Of a DNA stretch of 64,000 nt, positions 24,561-32,053 are shown in pieces. Under the pieces are notes generated by a model, which was given only the letters and a program-made list of their open reading frames with translations, did no database searches and was not told the origin of the DNA. Positions within the stretch are counted from its first letter, which is position 1; the number at the start of each line of letters is the position of its first letter. This stretch comes from Chloroflexi bacterium bin20 (GTDB lineage Bacteria; Chloroflexota; Anaerolineae; Aggregatilineales; Phototrophicaceae). Location of the stretch: assembly GCA_002238485.1 (NCBI GenBank), contig MPMG01000007.1, forward strand, positions 99,940 to 163,939, written 5' to 3'. A program made the position numbers and the translations under genes.

Positions 24561-26207
24561 ATGCAGATCCTCCGCGTAAGCCAGCTGCAGAAGTATTACG
24601 GCGCGAAGCTCATCCTCGATGAGATAAATCTTAGCTTGAATCGCGGCGACCGGGCGGCGCTGGTTGGCGAAAATGGCGTCGGCAAGTCGACCCTGGCGCG
24701 GCTCATCTTGCAGCAGGAAGCGGCGGAGCGCGGCAATATCTGGCTGATGCCCGGTGCGCAAGTGGCATATCTGCCGCAAGAAGTGCAGGTCCACGCCCAG
24801 CTTACTGTGGGCAACTACATAGAAGCGCGCATCGGCGAGCTGCACAACATACGCGACCGCCTGCACGAGCTGGAAAGGCAGATGGGGCAGGGCGGCGATC
24901 TGGACGACTTGCTGGACGAATACGGGCGGCTGCAAGAGCGCTTTGAGGCCCGTGGCGGTTATACGCTGGACAGCCGAATCGAGCAGATATTCGCCGGGCT
25001 GGCGCTTGAGCACATCCAGCCTGAGCGCAGCATGGTGTCACTCAGCGGTGGCGAACAAACGCGCGTGGGTTTGGCTGCGCTGCTGTTGCAAGCGCCTGAT
25101 TTGCTCATCCTTGACGAGCCAACCAATCACCTTGACTTCGCCGGCTTGGCTTGGCTGGAAGATTACCTGCTGGGTTACCCGCATGCCCTGCTGATGATCA
25201 CCCACGACCGGCGCTTCATCAATCGGCTGGCGACCTGCCTATTGGATTTGTCCGCGGTGACGCGCAGCCTGACTACCTACCATGGCAACTACGACGATTA
25301 TCTGACGCAGCGGCAAGCGCAGTATGATAGCCAAGTCGATGCTTATCACGCGCAGCTCAACCAGATGAAGACGCTGCGGACGCGCATGAAAAAGGAAACG
25401 CATGGACACCGCCGCCCAAAACGCCCCGACGATGGCGACAAATATATCAAGTTCACCGCCCAGCAGCAGGTCGCGCGCACTGTCGGCAAAGCGGTGCGCA
25501 GCGCCAAAACCCAGCTGCAGCAGCTGGAGGCGAACGCGCTGGAGAATCCGCGCCATGTCTGGCATATCGAATTCGACTTCGACCCGCTGCCGCTGACCAG
25601 CCAGGAACCGCTGCGCCTGGACGACCTGGCATTGCATTTTGGATCGCTTGAGATTTTTTCAGGAGCGAATGCCGTGCTGCGCAAGGGAGAGCGCGTTGCC
25701 CTGGTCGCGCCCAATGGCGGTGGCAAAACCAGCCTGTTGCGCCTGATCACTGGCGAACTGATGCCCAGCAATGGCGCCGTCACGATCATGCCCGGCGCAG
25801 CGCTCGGTTACCTCGACCAAACAGGCGAGTCCTTTGATGAAAGCCGCAATATCGTCGACCTGCTGAACGAAATCGGCAGCGACAGTCCCGACAGCCTCTT
25901 GACCCTGCTGCACCGAAGCGGGCTATTCCGCGACGCGCATCTGGCTCGTAAATCTGTCGCTGAGCTGAGCCTGGGGCAGCGGCGCAAACTGGGCCTGGCT
26001 CGCTTGATCCACAGCCGAGCCAATCTGCTGTTGCTGGATGAACCGACCAACCACCTGGATCTGTTGAGCCTGGAAGCGCTGGAACGGGCGCTACTGGCTT
26101 TCCCCGGCGCGATCCTGGCGGCCACGCACGACCGCGCTTTCATCGAAGAAGTCGCTACGACCATTTGGCGTCTGCGCGATGGCCGATTGATCATCGAGCC
26201 AGTCTAG
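24561..26207 (+). CDS. ABC-F family ATPase
   Basis: The protein has 548 residues with two ABC domains in one chain and no membrane segments. The first Walker A is GENGVGKST (about 37-45) with signature LSGGEQTRVGLA. The second is APNGGGKTS (about 385) with signature LSLGQRRKLGLA. A charged linker rich in Lys/Arg (MKKETHGHRRPKR) joins them, as in ABC-F factors that bind the ribosomal E site and act in translation or antibiotic resistance. Its stop shares a CTAG palindrome with the convergent TPR gene. Confidence 0.92.
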   Translation: MQILRVSQLQKYYGAKLILDEINLSLNRGDRAALVGENGVGKSTLARLILQQEAAERGNIWLMPGAQVAYLPQEVQVHAQLTVGNYIEARIGELHNIRDRLHELERQMGQGGDLDDLLDEYGRLQERFEARGGYTLDSRIEQIFAGLALEHIQPERSMVSLSGGEQTRVGLAALLLQAPDLLILDEPTNHLDFAGLAWLEDYLLGYPHALLMITHDRRFINRLATCLLDLSAVTRSLTTYHGNYDDYLTQRQAQYDSQVDAYHAQLNQMKTLRTRMKKETHGHRRPKRPDDGDKYIKFTAQQQVARTVGKAVRSAKTQLQQLEANALENPRHVWHIEFDFDPLPLTSQEPLRLDDLALHFGSLEIFSGANAVLRKGERVALVAPNGGGKTSLLRLITGELMPSNGAVTIMPGAALGYLDQTGESFDESRNIVDLLNEIGSDSPDSLLTLLHRSGLFRDAHLARKSVAELSLGQRRKLGLARLIHSRANLLLLDEPTNHLDLLSLEALERALLAFPGAILAATHDRAFIEEVATTIWRLRDGRLIIEPV

Positions 26208-27031
26208 TCGTCGACAGGGATTTTGAAGGCGGCTGATGCAGGCGGATCGTCTGCGGCTGGCTCGTCATCCCCCGTGCTGATATCAATCCGCACGGACCGT
26301 TTGCCCAACTGCGGCAATATGCGGCGGCGAGCGGCTTTCCTGGCGGGCGGGAGAACGGTGACTGCGACTTCATGCTCGGCTGCGTCGACAACAGAAGTGT
26401 CTTCTGCGGCGCGTAAGTCGATGCGCTGTTTGCCGACGCTCTTTTCTGTGGACGGACTGGCTGCGCTTGGGGGCAATGGCGCTGTCTCTTTGCTGATACC
26501 GGCTGCGATTTGCGCTGTCTCTACGCTCTCCAGCCTCGCGCGCATCTGTCGCACCACCTGCTTGATATCGTCTTCAAAGACATCCCACCGCGAAGGCGCC
26601 AGCGACTCCAGCATTAATTCCAGCGCGTCCAGCACAGCCAGTCGATGCGCGCCAGTGGCTTCCAGCGCGAAGATCTGCCAGGCGCGCAGCGGACGATAAT
26701 TCGGATGCAATTGCAGTCCCGCTTTGGCGATCTCCAGCGCCTCTTGGCTTTCGTCCAGCTGATGCAGGGTCGCGCAGAGCTGCGTATACAGGCGCGGCAG
26801 GTCTTTGGGCGGCAGGCTCTTTGCTTTGGGCAGCGCCAGCAGCTCGCGGTAATGGGGCAAGGCGTTTTCTGGCACGCCAAATGCCAGCCAGCAATTCGCC
26901 AACTCGAACTGGATGCGCGCGTTTTCCGGATAGGTCGCATGCAGCTGGCGGAAGTGCTCAATAGCGCCGCGCAATTTTTGCTGCTGCTTCAGGCGCAGTC
27001 CGCTGTCAATCAGTTCGCTGATGACCGCCAC
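26204..27031 (-). CDS. TPR-like protein with a disordered tail
   Basis: The protein has 275 residues from a GTG at 27031, chosen because AAAGGA lies 8 nt upstream. Residues 1-130 form helix pairs of TPR type (LRGAIEHFRQLHATYPENA, LPHYRELLALP, SQEALEIAKAGLQLHPNY). The last 110 residues are Pro/Ala/Ser and charge rich and probably unfolded. TPR proteins are scaffolds, and no partner can be named. Upstream lies the 37-bp tandem repeat. Confidence 0.7.
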   Translation of the reverse strand: MAVISELIDSGLRLKQQQKLRGAIEHFRQLHATYPENARIQFELANCWLAFGVPENALPHYRELLALPKAKSLPPKDLPRLYTQLCATLHQLDESQEALEIAKAGLQLHPNYRPLRAWQIFALEATGAHRLAVLDALELMLESLAPSRWDVFEDDIKQVVRQMRARLESVETAQIAAGISKETAPLPPSAASPSTEKSVGKQRIDLRAAEDTSVVDAAEHEVAVTVLPPARKAARRRILPQLGKRSVRIDISTGDDEPAADDPPASAAFKIPVDD

Positions 27032-27074
27032 TTGGCTGATCCTTTCAACAAGGTATGAATCAGTATAACACGCG

Positions 27075-27259
27075 CTTAGCCTTCCCCGACCCATCGGCGA
27101 GACGGCACGCGCTTAGCCTTCCCCGACCCATCGGCGAGACGGCACGTACTTAGCCTCCCCCGACCCATCGGCGAGACGGCACGTACTTAGCCTCCCCCGA
27201 CCCATCGGCGAGACGGCACGTACTTAGCCTTCCCCGACCCATCGGCGAGACGGCACGTA
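27075..27259. repeat. minisatellite: five tandem copies of a 37-bp unit
   Basis: Unit starts are at 27075, 27112, 27149, 27186 and 27223, exactly 37 bp apart. A sixth unit begins at 27260 and passes into the palindromic element at 27264. Copies differ only in CTTCCCC/CTCCCCC and CGCG/CGTA. Each unit contains CCCGACCCATCGG, which echoes the CCCGACTTTTCGG core of the element. Copies are contiguous with no spacers, so this is not CRISPR. Confidence 0.95.
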
Positions 27260-27260
27260 C

Positions 27261-28709
27261 TTAGCCTCCCCCCGACTTTTCGGGGGGATTGAGGGGGGTA
27301 GATCCACCCGCGATGGGCACGACAAGACCTTCATCCAGCCAGCTGTGCAGTCTCTCTGTGTCGACCGCTGAGCCCGCGAAACCAGCTGGGTCTTCTCGCG
27401 CCAGTCGCAGCAAAGCCTCGTCAAATGTGTAATCGCTGCGGAAGTCGTGAAATATGCCGCGCCGGGCAGACAGTGAACACCAGGGCGCCAGTCGATATCG
27501 CGTGGACTCGTCCAGCCGCGGCAGCCGATAATCTAGCGGCGGCAGCTTGCGCGCGTTGATGATGACATCGGCATAACGCGACACCATCTGCTCCAGTGAG
27601 AAATGCGCGCGCAGATAAGCTTGTGCGGCGGCGGATGTGCGGCGGCGCGTTCGCAGCAACTGGTCGGCAACAGCGGTGGCGGCATCGATATCGCCATAAT
27701 CGACGCGGCTGATATACTCGTCCGGCAGCAGATCGCGATACGTCGCCACCCGCGCGGCGATCACGGGCGTGCCACAGCCCAGCGACTCGAAGACCGTGTT
27801 GCCAAAAGTCTCTACGCAACTGCCGATGCACAAGGTCGCATCCGCCAGGCTGTAATATTCGGCGATTTGCGCTTCGTTGATCCAATCATGAAAGACAAAA
27901 ATGTCGTCCAGAGCGGCTTCGTGTATGGTCTGGCGCAGCTTGGTGTAATAATCGCGGTTGGCAGGCGCGGTATCGGCATCCAGCCAGCGCGGCAACAAAA
28001 CACGCAAGTCGTGCCAACCGCGCTCGTGCACCAGCTTGCTCGCGACTTGTAGGACTTCGTAAATGCCTTTTGCCTCTTCGGGACGATGTGGGAACAGCAA
28101 GGTAGGATGCCCGACGATACTGCGCGGAATGATCTCGAAGATACGCTGCGGCGGCGTAAATTGGAAGACATCCCAGTCGAAGCCGTTGTGTATGGCGTGC
28201 ATGCGCTCGCCGACCAGGGGGGCAAATTGCGCAACCGCTGCGTGATAGCTGTCGCGCGTATGTTCTGACGGCAGAATCCAGGCATCGCCCTGAAACAGAA
28301 AGGCGCATTGCATGGTCTCTGGATAGATGATGCTGCGCAGCGAAATCACGGTCGGCTTGCGCTGATAAACATAGGGGAAGATCAGACCGCCATCATGGCT
28401 GTAATGCACATCGGCGGCGTCGATGGCTGCGCCCACATAACGCATGGCATTGGCAATGTGATAGAGCGGCGTGAAGTAGGGCTCGGGATAGGGCTGCTTG
28501 AAGCGCAGGCAGGGCAAAATCTCGACATGTTCGTGCCATCGGAAAGGCGCCTGCGAACCCTCTCGGCGCGTCGACAAGATCGTTAGCTTGTGTCCCAGCT
28601 CGCCCAGATGCAGCGCAACCTTTTTCAGCTGCGCCTGCCCGCCACCCATGACAAATTCAGGGAAGAGCGGCGTCATGGAAAAAACGGCGATACGTTTGCC
28701 TTGCGCCAT
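27261..28709 (-). CDS. glycosyltransferase family 4
   Basis: The protein has 482 residues starting at MAQGKRIAVFSMTP. GT-B fold: an N-terminal Rossmann-like domain with the glycine loop GGGQAQLKKVALHLGELGHK (key GGGQAQL), and a C-terminal nucleotide-sugar domain with ETFGNTVFESLGCGTPVIAA, the usual EX7E region. It transfers a sugar from an activated donor to an unknown acceptor. It follows pyrH by 17 nt, in the place often taken by frr. The final residues PLNPPEKSGGG and the stop codon are encoded by a palindromic intergenic element. Confidence 0.88.
   Translation of the reverse strand: MAQGKRIAVFSMTPLFPEFVMGGGQAQLKKVALHLGELGHKLTILSTRREGSQAPFRWHEHVEILPCLRFKQPYPEPYFTPLYHIANAMRYVGAAIDAADVHYSHDGGLIFPYVYQRKPTVISLRSIIYPETMQCAFLFQGDAWILPSEHTRDSYHAAVAQFAPLVGERMHAIHNGFDWDVFQFTPPQRIFEIIPRSIVGHPTLLFPHRPEEAKGIYEVLQVASKLVHERGWHDLRVLLPRWLDADTAPANRDYYTKLRQTIHEAALDDIFVFHDWINEAQIAEYYSLADATLCIGSCVETFGNTVFESLGCGTPVIAARVATYRDLLPDEYISRVDYGDIDAATAVADQLLRTRRRTSAAAQAYLRAHFSLEQMVSRYADVIINARKLPPLDYRLPRLDESTRYRLAPWCSLSARRGIFHDFRSDYTFDEALLRLAREDPAGFAGSAVDTERLHSWLDEGLVVPIAGGSTPLNPPEKSGGG
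27264..27299 (+). repeat. GACTTTTCG palindromic element, copy 5 (best match)
   Basis: GCCTCCCCCCGACTTTTCG then GGGGGGATTGAGGGGGG. It encodes the last residues of the glycosyltransferase on the minus strand and adjoins the minisatellite. Confidence 0.75.
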
Positions 28710-28726
28710 GGCGGTTGCTCGTGCGG

Positions 28727-29455
28727 CTAGTCGCAGATCAATGTGCCCACGCTGGTATCGCCCTGCAGCGCCTTGACCAGGTCGGCGGGATTCCAGAAGT
28801 TGAGCACGATGATGGGCATATTGTTTTCCTGGCAAAGTGTGAACGCGGTGGTGTCCATCACGCGCAGCTGCCGATCCAGCACATCCTGATGACGAAGCCG
28901 CTTGTATCGCTGCGCATCGGGCTCTTGCAGGGGGTCGGCAGCATAGACGCCATCGACCTTGGTGGCTTTTACGATGACATCGGCGTGGATCTCGCTGGCA
29001 CGCAATGCCGCCGCCGAGTCGGTGGTGAAGTAAGGGCTGCCGATGCCACCGCTGAGGATGACCACGCGCCCCTTTTCCAGATGACGGATGGCGCGCAGGC
29101 GAATGTAGGGCTCGGCCACGCTGTTCATTTGCACAGCGGTTTGCACGCGCGTGACGATGCCCAGGCCTTCGATAGCATCTTGCAGCGCCAGGCCATTCAT
29201 TACCGTGGCGATCATGCCCATATGGTCGGCGGTGCTGCGGTCCATGCCCAGGCGGGCAGCTGGCTCGCCGCGCCACAGGTTGCCGCCACCGATTACGATC
29301 GCCACTTGCATGCCCAGCTCATAGACTTCGCGGACGCGCTGGGCGATGTAGGCGGCTTTGTCAGGATCGATGCCGGCGCCACCATTGCCAGCCAGCGCCT
29401 CGCCGCTCAGCTTCAGCAATATGCGCCGATAGGGCAGGGTATCGCGTTGAGTCAT
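28727..29455 (-). CDS. pyrH: uridylate kinase
   Basis: The protein has 242 residues from the ATG at 29455, which has AAGGAG upstream; an ORF start at 29509 is less likely. Amino-acid-kinase fold: ILLKLSGEALAG at the N-terminus, VIGGGNLWRG, the UMP-binding ADHMGMIATVMNGLAL segment (key DHMGM), and the ATP-side KATKVDGVYAADP. It converts UMP to UDP. It sits after rpsB and tsf as in most bacteria, but separated from tsf by the MerB-like gene. Confidence 0.96.
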   Translation of the reverse strand: MTQRDTLPYRRILLKLSGEALAGNGGAGIDPDKAAYIAQRVREVYELGMQVAIVIGGGNLWRGEPAARLGMDRSTADHMGMIATVMNGLALQDAIEGLGIVTRVQTAVQMNSVAEPYIRLRAIRHLEKGRVVILSGGIGSPYFTTDSAAALRASEIHADVIVKATKVDGVYAADPLQEPDAQRYKRLRHQDVLDRQLRVMDTTAFTLCQENNMPIIVLNFWNPADLVKALQGDTSVGTLICD

Positions 29456-29509
29456 GCTCGCTCCTTGTTTTGTGTTGACCAGCAGCGCCGATCTGGCATT
29501 GTCCGCCAA

Positions 29510-30193
29510 TCATGCCGGCGCATCAAACCAGAATTCTCCTGTCAAGCCGAGCTGGCGAAAGATGGCTTGCGCACCGCCTGCTGTCCGACCGCGAAAATCC
29601 GGCGACATGCGATCAGCATACCAGCGCTTTGCCAATTCCCAAACGCGAGGCAAGCTCAAAACGGCTCCTCGGTCAAGGCCCTCATGCCGCAGCCAGCCAA
29701 CAATCTCCTCGTCCGACCGGAAGAGCAAGATGCCCGCTCAGGTTTCTACAATATCATCGTACCAGTGGCGAAATGGCTGGGCGAAATGCACAAGCCCGCC
29801 CTCCGCCCCGACCAGTTGCCCGCCGCTTATCGCATAGCGAATTGGCTGGCGCGTCGAGGGATGCAGCGCTTCAATCTGTGCATCTTGCCCAAGCATGGCG
29901 GGTATGCCCAGCGAATCCCAGGCACAGTTGGCATAGAGCCAGCGACCGTCGATGCGCGCGCGGTAATCGGTTTGCACTGCCGAAAGCGGATGCGCCATCA
30001 GCACAGCGCCGCCATCTGCCAGCACCAGGGCATGCGCGTCGTGCAGCCGCTGCAAAGCTGCCTGTGCATGAGCGGGCTGGATGTCAAACTGCGCGGCGAT
30101 GTCACGGATGTCGGGCGCGCGTCCCGTTGCGACCAGGCGCGCATAGATATGCTGGCGGATCTGCCAGTCGGCTTCAGTGGGTGTCAATCTCAT
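29510..30193 (-). CDS. MerB-like alkylmercury lyase family protein, putative selenoprotein (UGA at codon 152)
   Basis: A single reading frame of 227 residues interrupted only by a TGA at 29738-29740. Residues 1-60 form the winged-helix-like part (IRDIAAQFDIQPAHAQ). LYANCAWDSLGIP gives Cys90 and Asp93, matching Cys96 and Asp99 of organomercurial lyase MerB. The TGA falls at residue 152, 62 residues after Cys90. In MerB the second catalytic Cys159 is 63 residues after Cys96. The frame continues with AGILLFRSDEEIVGWL, the conserved segment after that Cys. A hairpin with a GGUC loop starts after the UGA. I infer Sec152. The family cleaves carbon-mercury bonds, and many chromosomal homologues have unknown substrates. 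The gene lies between tsf and pyrH. An ATG at 30193 or TTG at 30187 starts it. A plain nonsense mutation is the alternative. Confidence 0.75.
29703..29731 (-). promoter_or_regulatory. SECIS-like hairpin of the MerB-like gene
   Basis: Directly after the in-frame UGA. Stems CUC/GAG and UCC/GGA are separated by a U-C mismatch and capped by a GGUC tetraloop. A lower AUCU/AGAU stem lies beyond a small internal loop. There are 19 nt between UGA and loop. Bacterial SECIS elements have this size, place and a G in the apical loop, and E. coli fdhF also presents GGUC in its loop. Confidence 0.6.
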
Positions 30194-30240
30194 GCTCCAG
30201 CCAGCTGTGATTTTCGCTCGATTACCGGCTGGCAGCGCGT

Positions 30241-30846
30241 TTAGCTGTCGCCGCCGATAGCAAAGCGCTGGAAGCGGCCGATGTTGATGGTCTCGCCCAC
30301 CTCGGCCACCGTCTCTTGCAGATATTGGCTGACTGTCTTGTCATCGTCCTTGATGAAGCCTTGCTCGAGCAAGACGATATCTTCGTACCATTTGTTCATT
30401 CTGCCTGCGACGATCTTGTCGGCGATATGCGGCGGCTTTCCCTCACCCAGCGCGCGCTCCAACTGGACGCTGGATTCTTTGGCCACTTCATCGGCGGGCA
30501 CATCCTCGCGCCGCACATAGCGGGGGTTCATGTTGGCGATGTGCATGGCGATATCTTTGGCGAAGGCTTTGAAAGGCGCGGTGGCGGCTACGAAGTCAGT
30601 CTCGCAATTGACCTCCACGATGACAGCTAGCCGATTGTCAAAGTGCAGATAATTGCCGATGACGCCTTCGTTGGCGCTTCGTCCTTTGCCTTGCAGCTTG
30701 ATGCCGTCTTTCAGCGCCTTTTCGCGCAGGAATTCGGCCGCCGCGTCAATATCGCCGTCGTGCATGACCAGCGCGTTCTTGCAATCCAGCGGTCCAGCGC
30801 CAGTCTTTTCCCGCAGTTGCTTGACTTGCTTTGCCGTTACTGCCAT
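30241..30846 (-). CDS. tsf: elongation factor Ts
   Basis: The protein has 201 residues, the short form of EF-Ts. The UBA-like N-terminus has REKTGAGPLDCKNAL (family RxxTGAGxxDCKxAL), followed by the core VEVNCETDFVAAT. The Tuf-binding residues TDFV are intact. It exchanges nucleotide on EF-Tu. It lies 138 nt after rpsB. That spacer contains a GTAGGGG hairpin that might attenuate read-through. Confidence 0.96.
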   Translation of the reverse strand: MAVTAKQVKQLREKTGAGPLDCKNALVMHDGDIDAAAEFLREKALKDGIKLQGKGRSANEGVIGNYLHFDNRLAVIVEVNCETDFVAATAPFKAFAKDIAMHIANMNPRYVRREDVPADEVAKESSVQLERALGEGKPPHIADKIVAGRMNKWYEDIVLLEQGFIKDDDKTVSQYLQETVAEVGETINIGRFQRFAIGGDS

Positions 30847-30922
30847 TTCCGCGTATGTCTCCCTCGTTCAATTGCTTGCGTATGTCTGCAAGTCCTGGTT
30901 TAGAAACTTGCGTTTCTTAAAA

Positions 30923-30948
30923 CGGGCGACCGAATGGCTCACCCCTAC
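30923..30948 (-). repeat. GTAGGGGYGAGCC hairpin repeat in the rpsB-tsf spacer
   Basis: On the minus strand it reads GTAGGGGTGAGCC then ATTCGGTCGCCCG, followed by TTTT. It is related to copies at 38927 and 54334. The short T run could make it a weak internal terminator. Confidence 0.5.
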
Positions 30949-30984
30949 AGTCTCTCTCAACTCTCGCGCTGGTGAGCGGCTGGC

Positions 30985-31878
30985 TCACTCCTGGGCTTTT
31001 GCTTCTTCGCTTGCTCCGTCTTCGCTTGTTTCGCCTTCTCCGTTGTCTGTGTTTGCTTCGCCATCGTCAAAGAGGCTGGAATCGCGCAGCTTCGCCAGGG
31101 TCGATTCGCCCAGCAGTTCTTCATCGGAAAGGTCGTCATCATAGACATCGGTGACTTGTTGCGCTTCGTCGTCTTCGATACCAGCCGATTGGCGCAGGTT
31201 GTGCCCTTCCATCACAGCGTCAGCCAGCGCGCCGATCAACAAGCGGATGGAGCGCATGGCGTCATCGTTGGCGGGCAAGATATGGTCGACCAGGTCGGGA
31301 TTGGCATTGGTATCGACGAGCGCCAGCACGGGGATCTTGAGAATGTTGGCTTCTTTGACCGCTGTGTGCTCGCGTTCGGCATCGACGACGACCAGCAATT
31401 CGGGTGTGCTCTTCATCTCGCGGATGCCACCCAGACGCAACTGCAGCTTGGCAATCTTGCGCTCCAAGACCAAGCCTTCTTTCTTTGTCAGCCGGTCAAA
31501 TTCGCCGGCATCGCGGCGCTTTTCCAGCTGCTTTAGTGTGTCGATGCGGCTGCGGATGGTTTTCCAGTTGGTCAATGTCCCGCCCAGCCAGCGGTAGTTG
31601 ATATAGGGCATGCCACAGCGAACGGCTTCGCGCTGGACGATCTCCTGCGCCTGACGTTTGGTGCCGACGAATAGCACGTTGCCACCGCCCGCAACCAGAT
31701 TGCTGATCATGTCATGAAAGCTGTGCAGGTTCTTGAGCGTAATCTGCAAGTCGATGATGTGAATCCCGTTGCGCTGCGTGAAGATGAACTCGTCCATCTT
31801 GGGATTCCACTTGTTGGTGCGATGCCCGAAGTGCACGCCGGTTTCGAGCAAGGCTCGCATTCGTACTGCGGAAGGCAT
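30985..31878 (-). CDS. rpsB: 30S ribosomal protein S2
   Basis: The protein has 297 residues. Family signatures are LLETGVHFGHRTNKWNPKM (key GVHFGH) at the N-terminus and PVLALVDTNANPDLVDHILPANDDA (key VDTN and IPANDD-like). The last 60 residues form a very acidic tail not present in the E. coli protein. AGGAG stands 7 nt before the ATG. It is the first gene of the rpsB-tsf-(MerB-like)-pyrH-GT operon. Confidence 0.97.
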   Translation of the reverse strand: MPSAVRMRALLETGVHFGHRTNKWNPKMDEFIFTQRNGIHIIDLQITLKNLHSFHDMISNLVAGGGNVLFVGTKRQAQEIVQREAVRCGMPYINYRWLGGTLTNWKTIRSRIDTLKQLEKRRDAGEFDRLTKKEGLVLERKIAKLQLRLGGIREMKSTPELLVVVDAEREHTAVKEANILKIPVLALVDTNANPDLVDHILPANDDAMRSIRLLIGALADAVMEGHNLRQSAGIEDDEAQQVTDVYDDDLSDEELLGESTLAKLRDSSLFDDGEANTDNGEGETSEDGASEEAKAQE

Positions 31879-32000
31879 AAGGATACTCCTGTCGGTGGTG
31901 TTTTAGGCTCGCACATCATTCATCCTCCGGTGCAAATCCGCCATTGCGGACAACACCCACCGAGAGTCCTGATGTGTGGGATTTGTTGGCGAAAGCGCCG
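31879..32000 (-). promoter_or_regulatory. structured leader of rpsB, possible autoregulatory RNA
   Basis: CGGTGGGTGTT (31952-31962) can pair with AACACCACCG (31893-31902) as about 10 bp with one bulged G. This closes just before the rpsB Shine-Dalgarno (31886-31890). Inside is a perfect UCCGC-AAUG-GCGGA hairpin (31937-31950). Such a shape fits translational feedback by S2, but I do not recognise a described S2 leader family. Confidence 0.4.
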
Positions 32001-32006
32001 CGCGGC

Positions 32007-32035
32007 AGTGTAGCAGATGCGGATGGCGGCGGCAA
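32007..32035 (-). promoter_or_regulatory. sigma-A promoter of the rpsB operon
   Basis: -35 TTGCCG, 17-nt spacer, -10 TACACT on the minus strand. The start is about 125 nt before the rpsB ATG. Confidence 0.65.
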
Positions 32036-32053
32036 TGCTGTGTTTTGCCCCGC

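Noticed and set aside
27075..27259. 37-bp repeats as a CRISPR array
   Set aside because: The copies are contiguous with no spacers and no cas genes are near, so it is a minisatellite.
29510..29728. 72-residue ORF and 151-residue ORF as two separate genes
   Set aside because: Both lie in one frame, split by a single UGA, and only together match the MerB family.
31707..31919. 70-residue ORF overlapping the start of rpsB
   Set aside because: It has a GGAGG and overlapping ATG codons but low-complexity translation; it is mostly an out-of-frame reading of rpsB.
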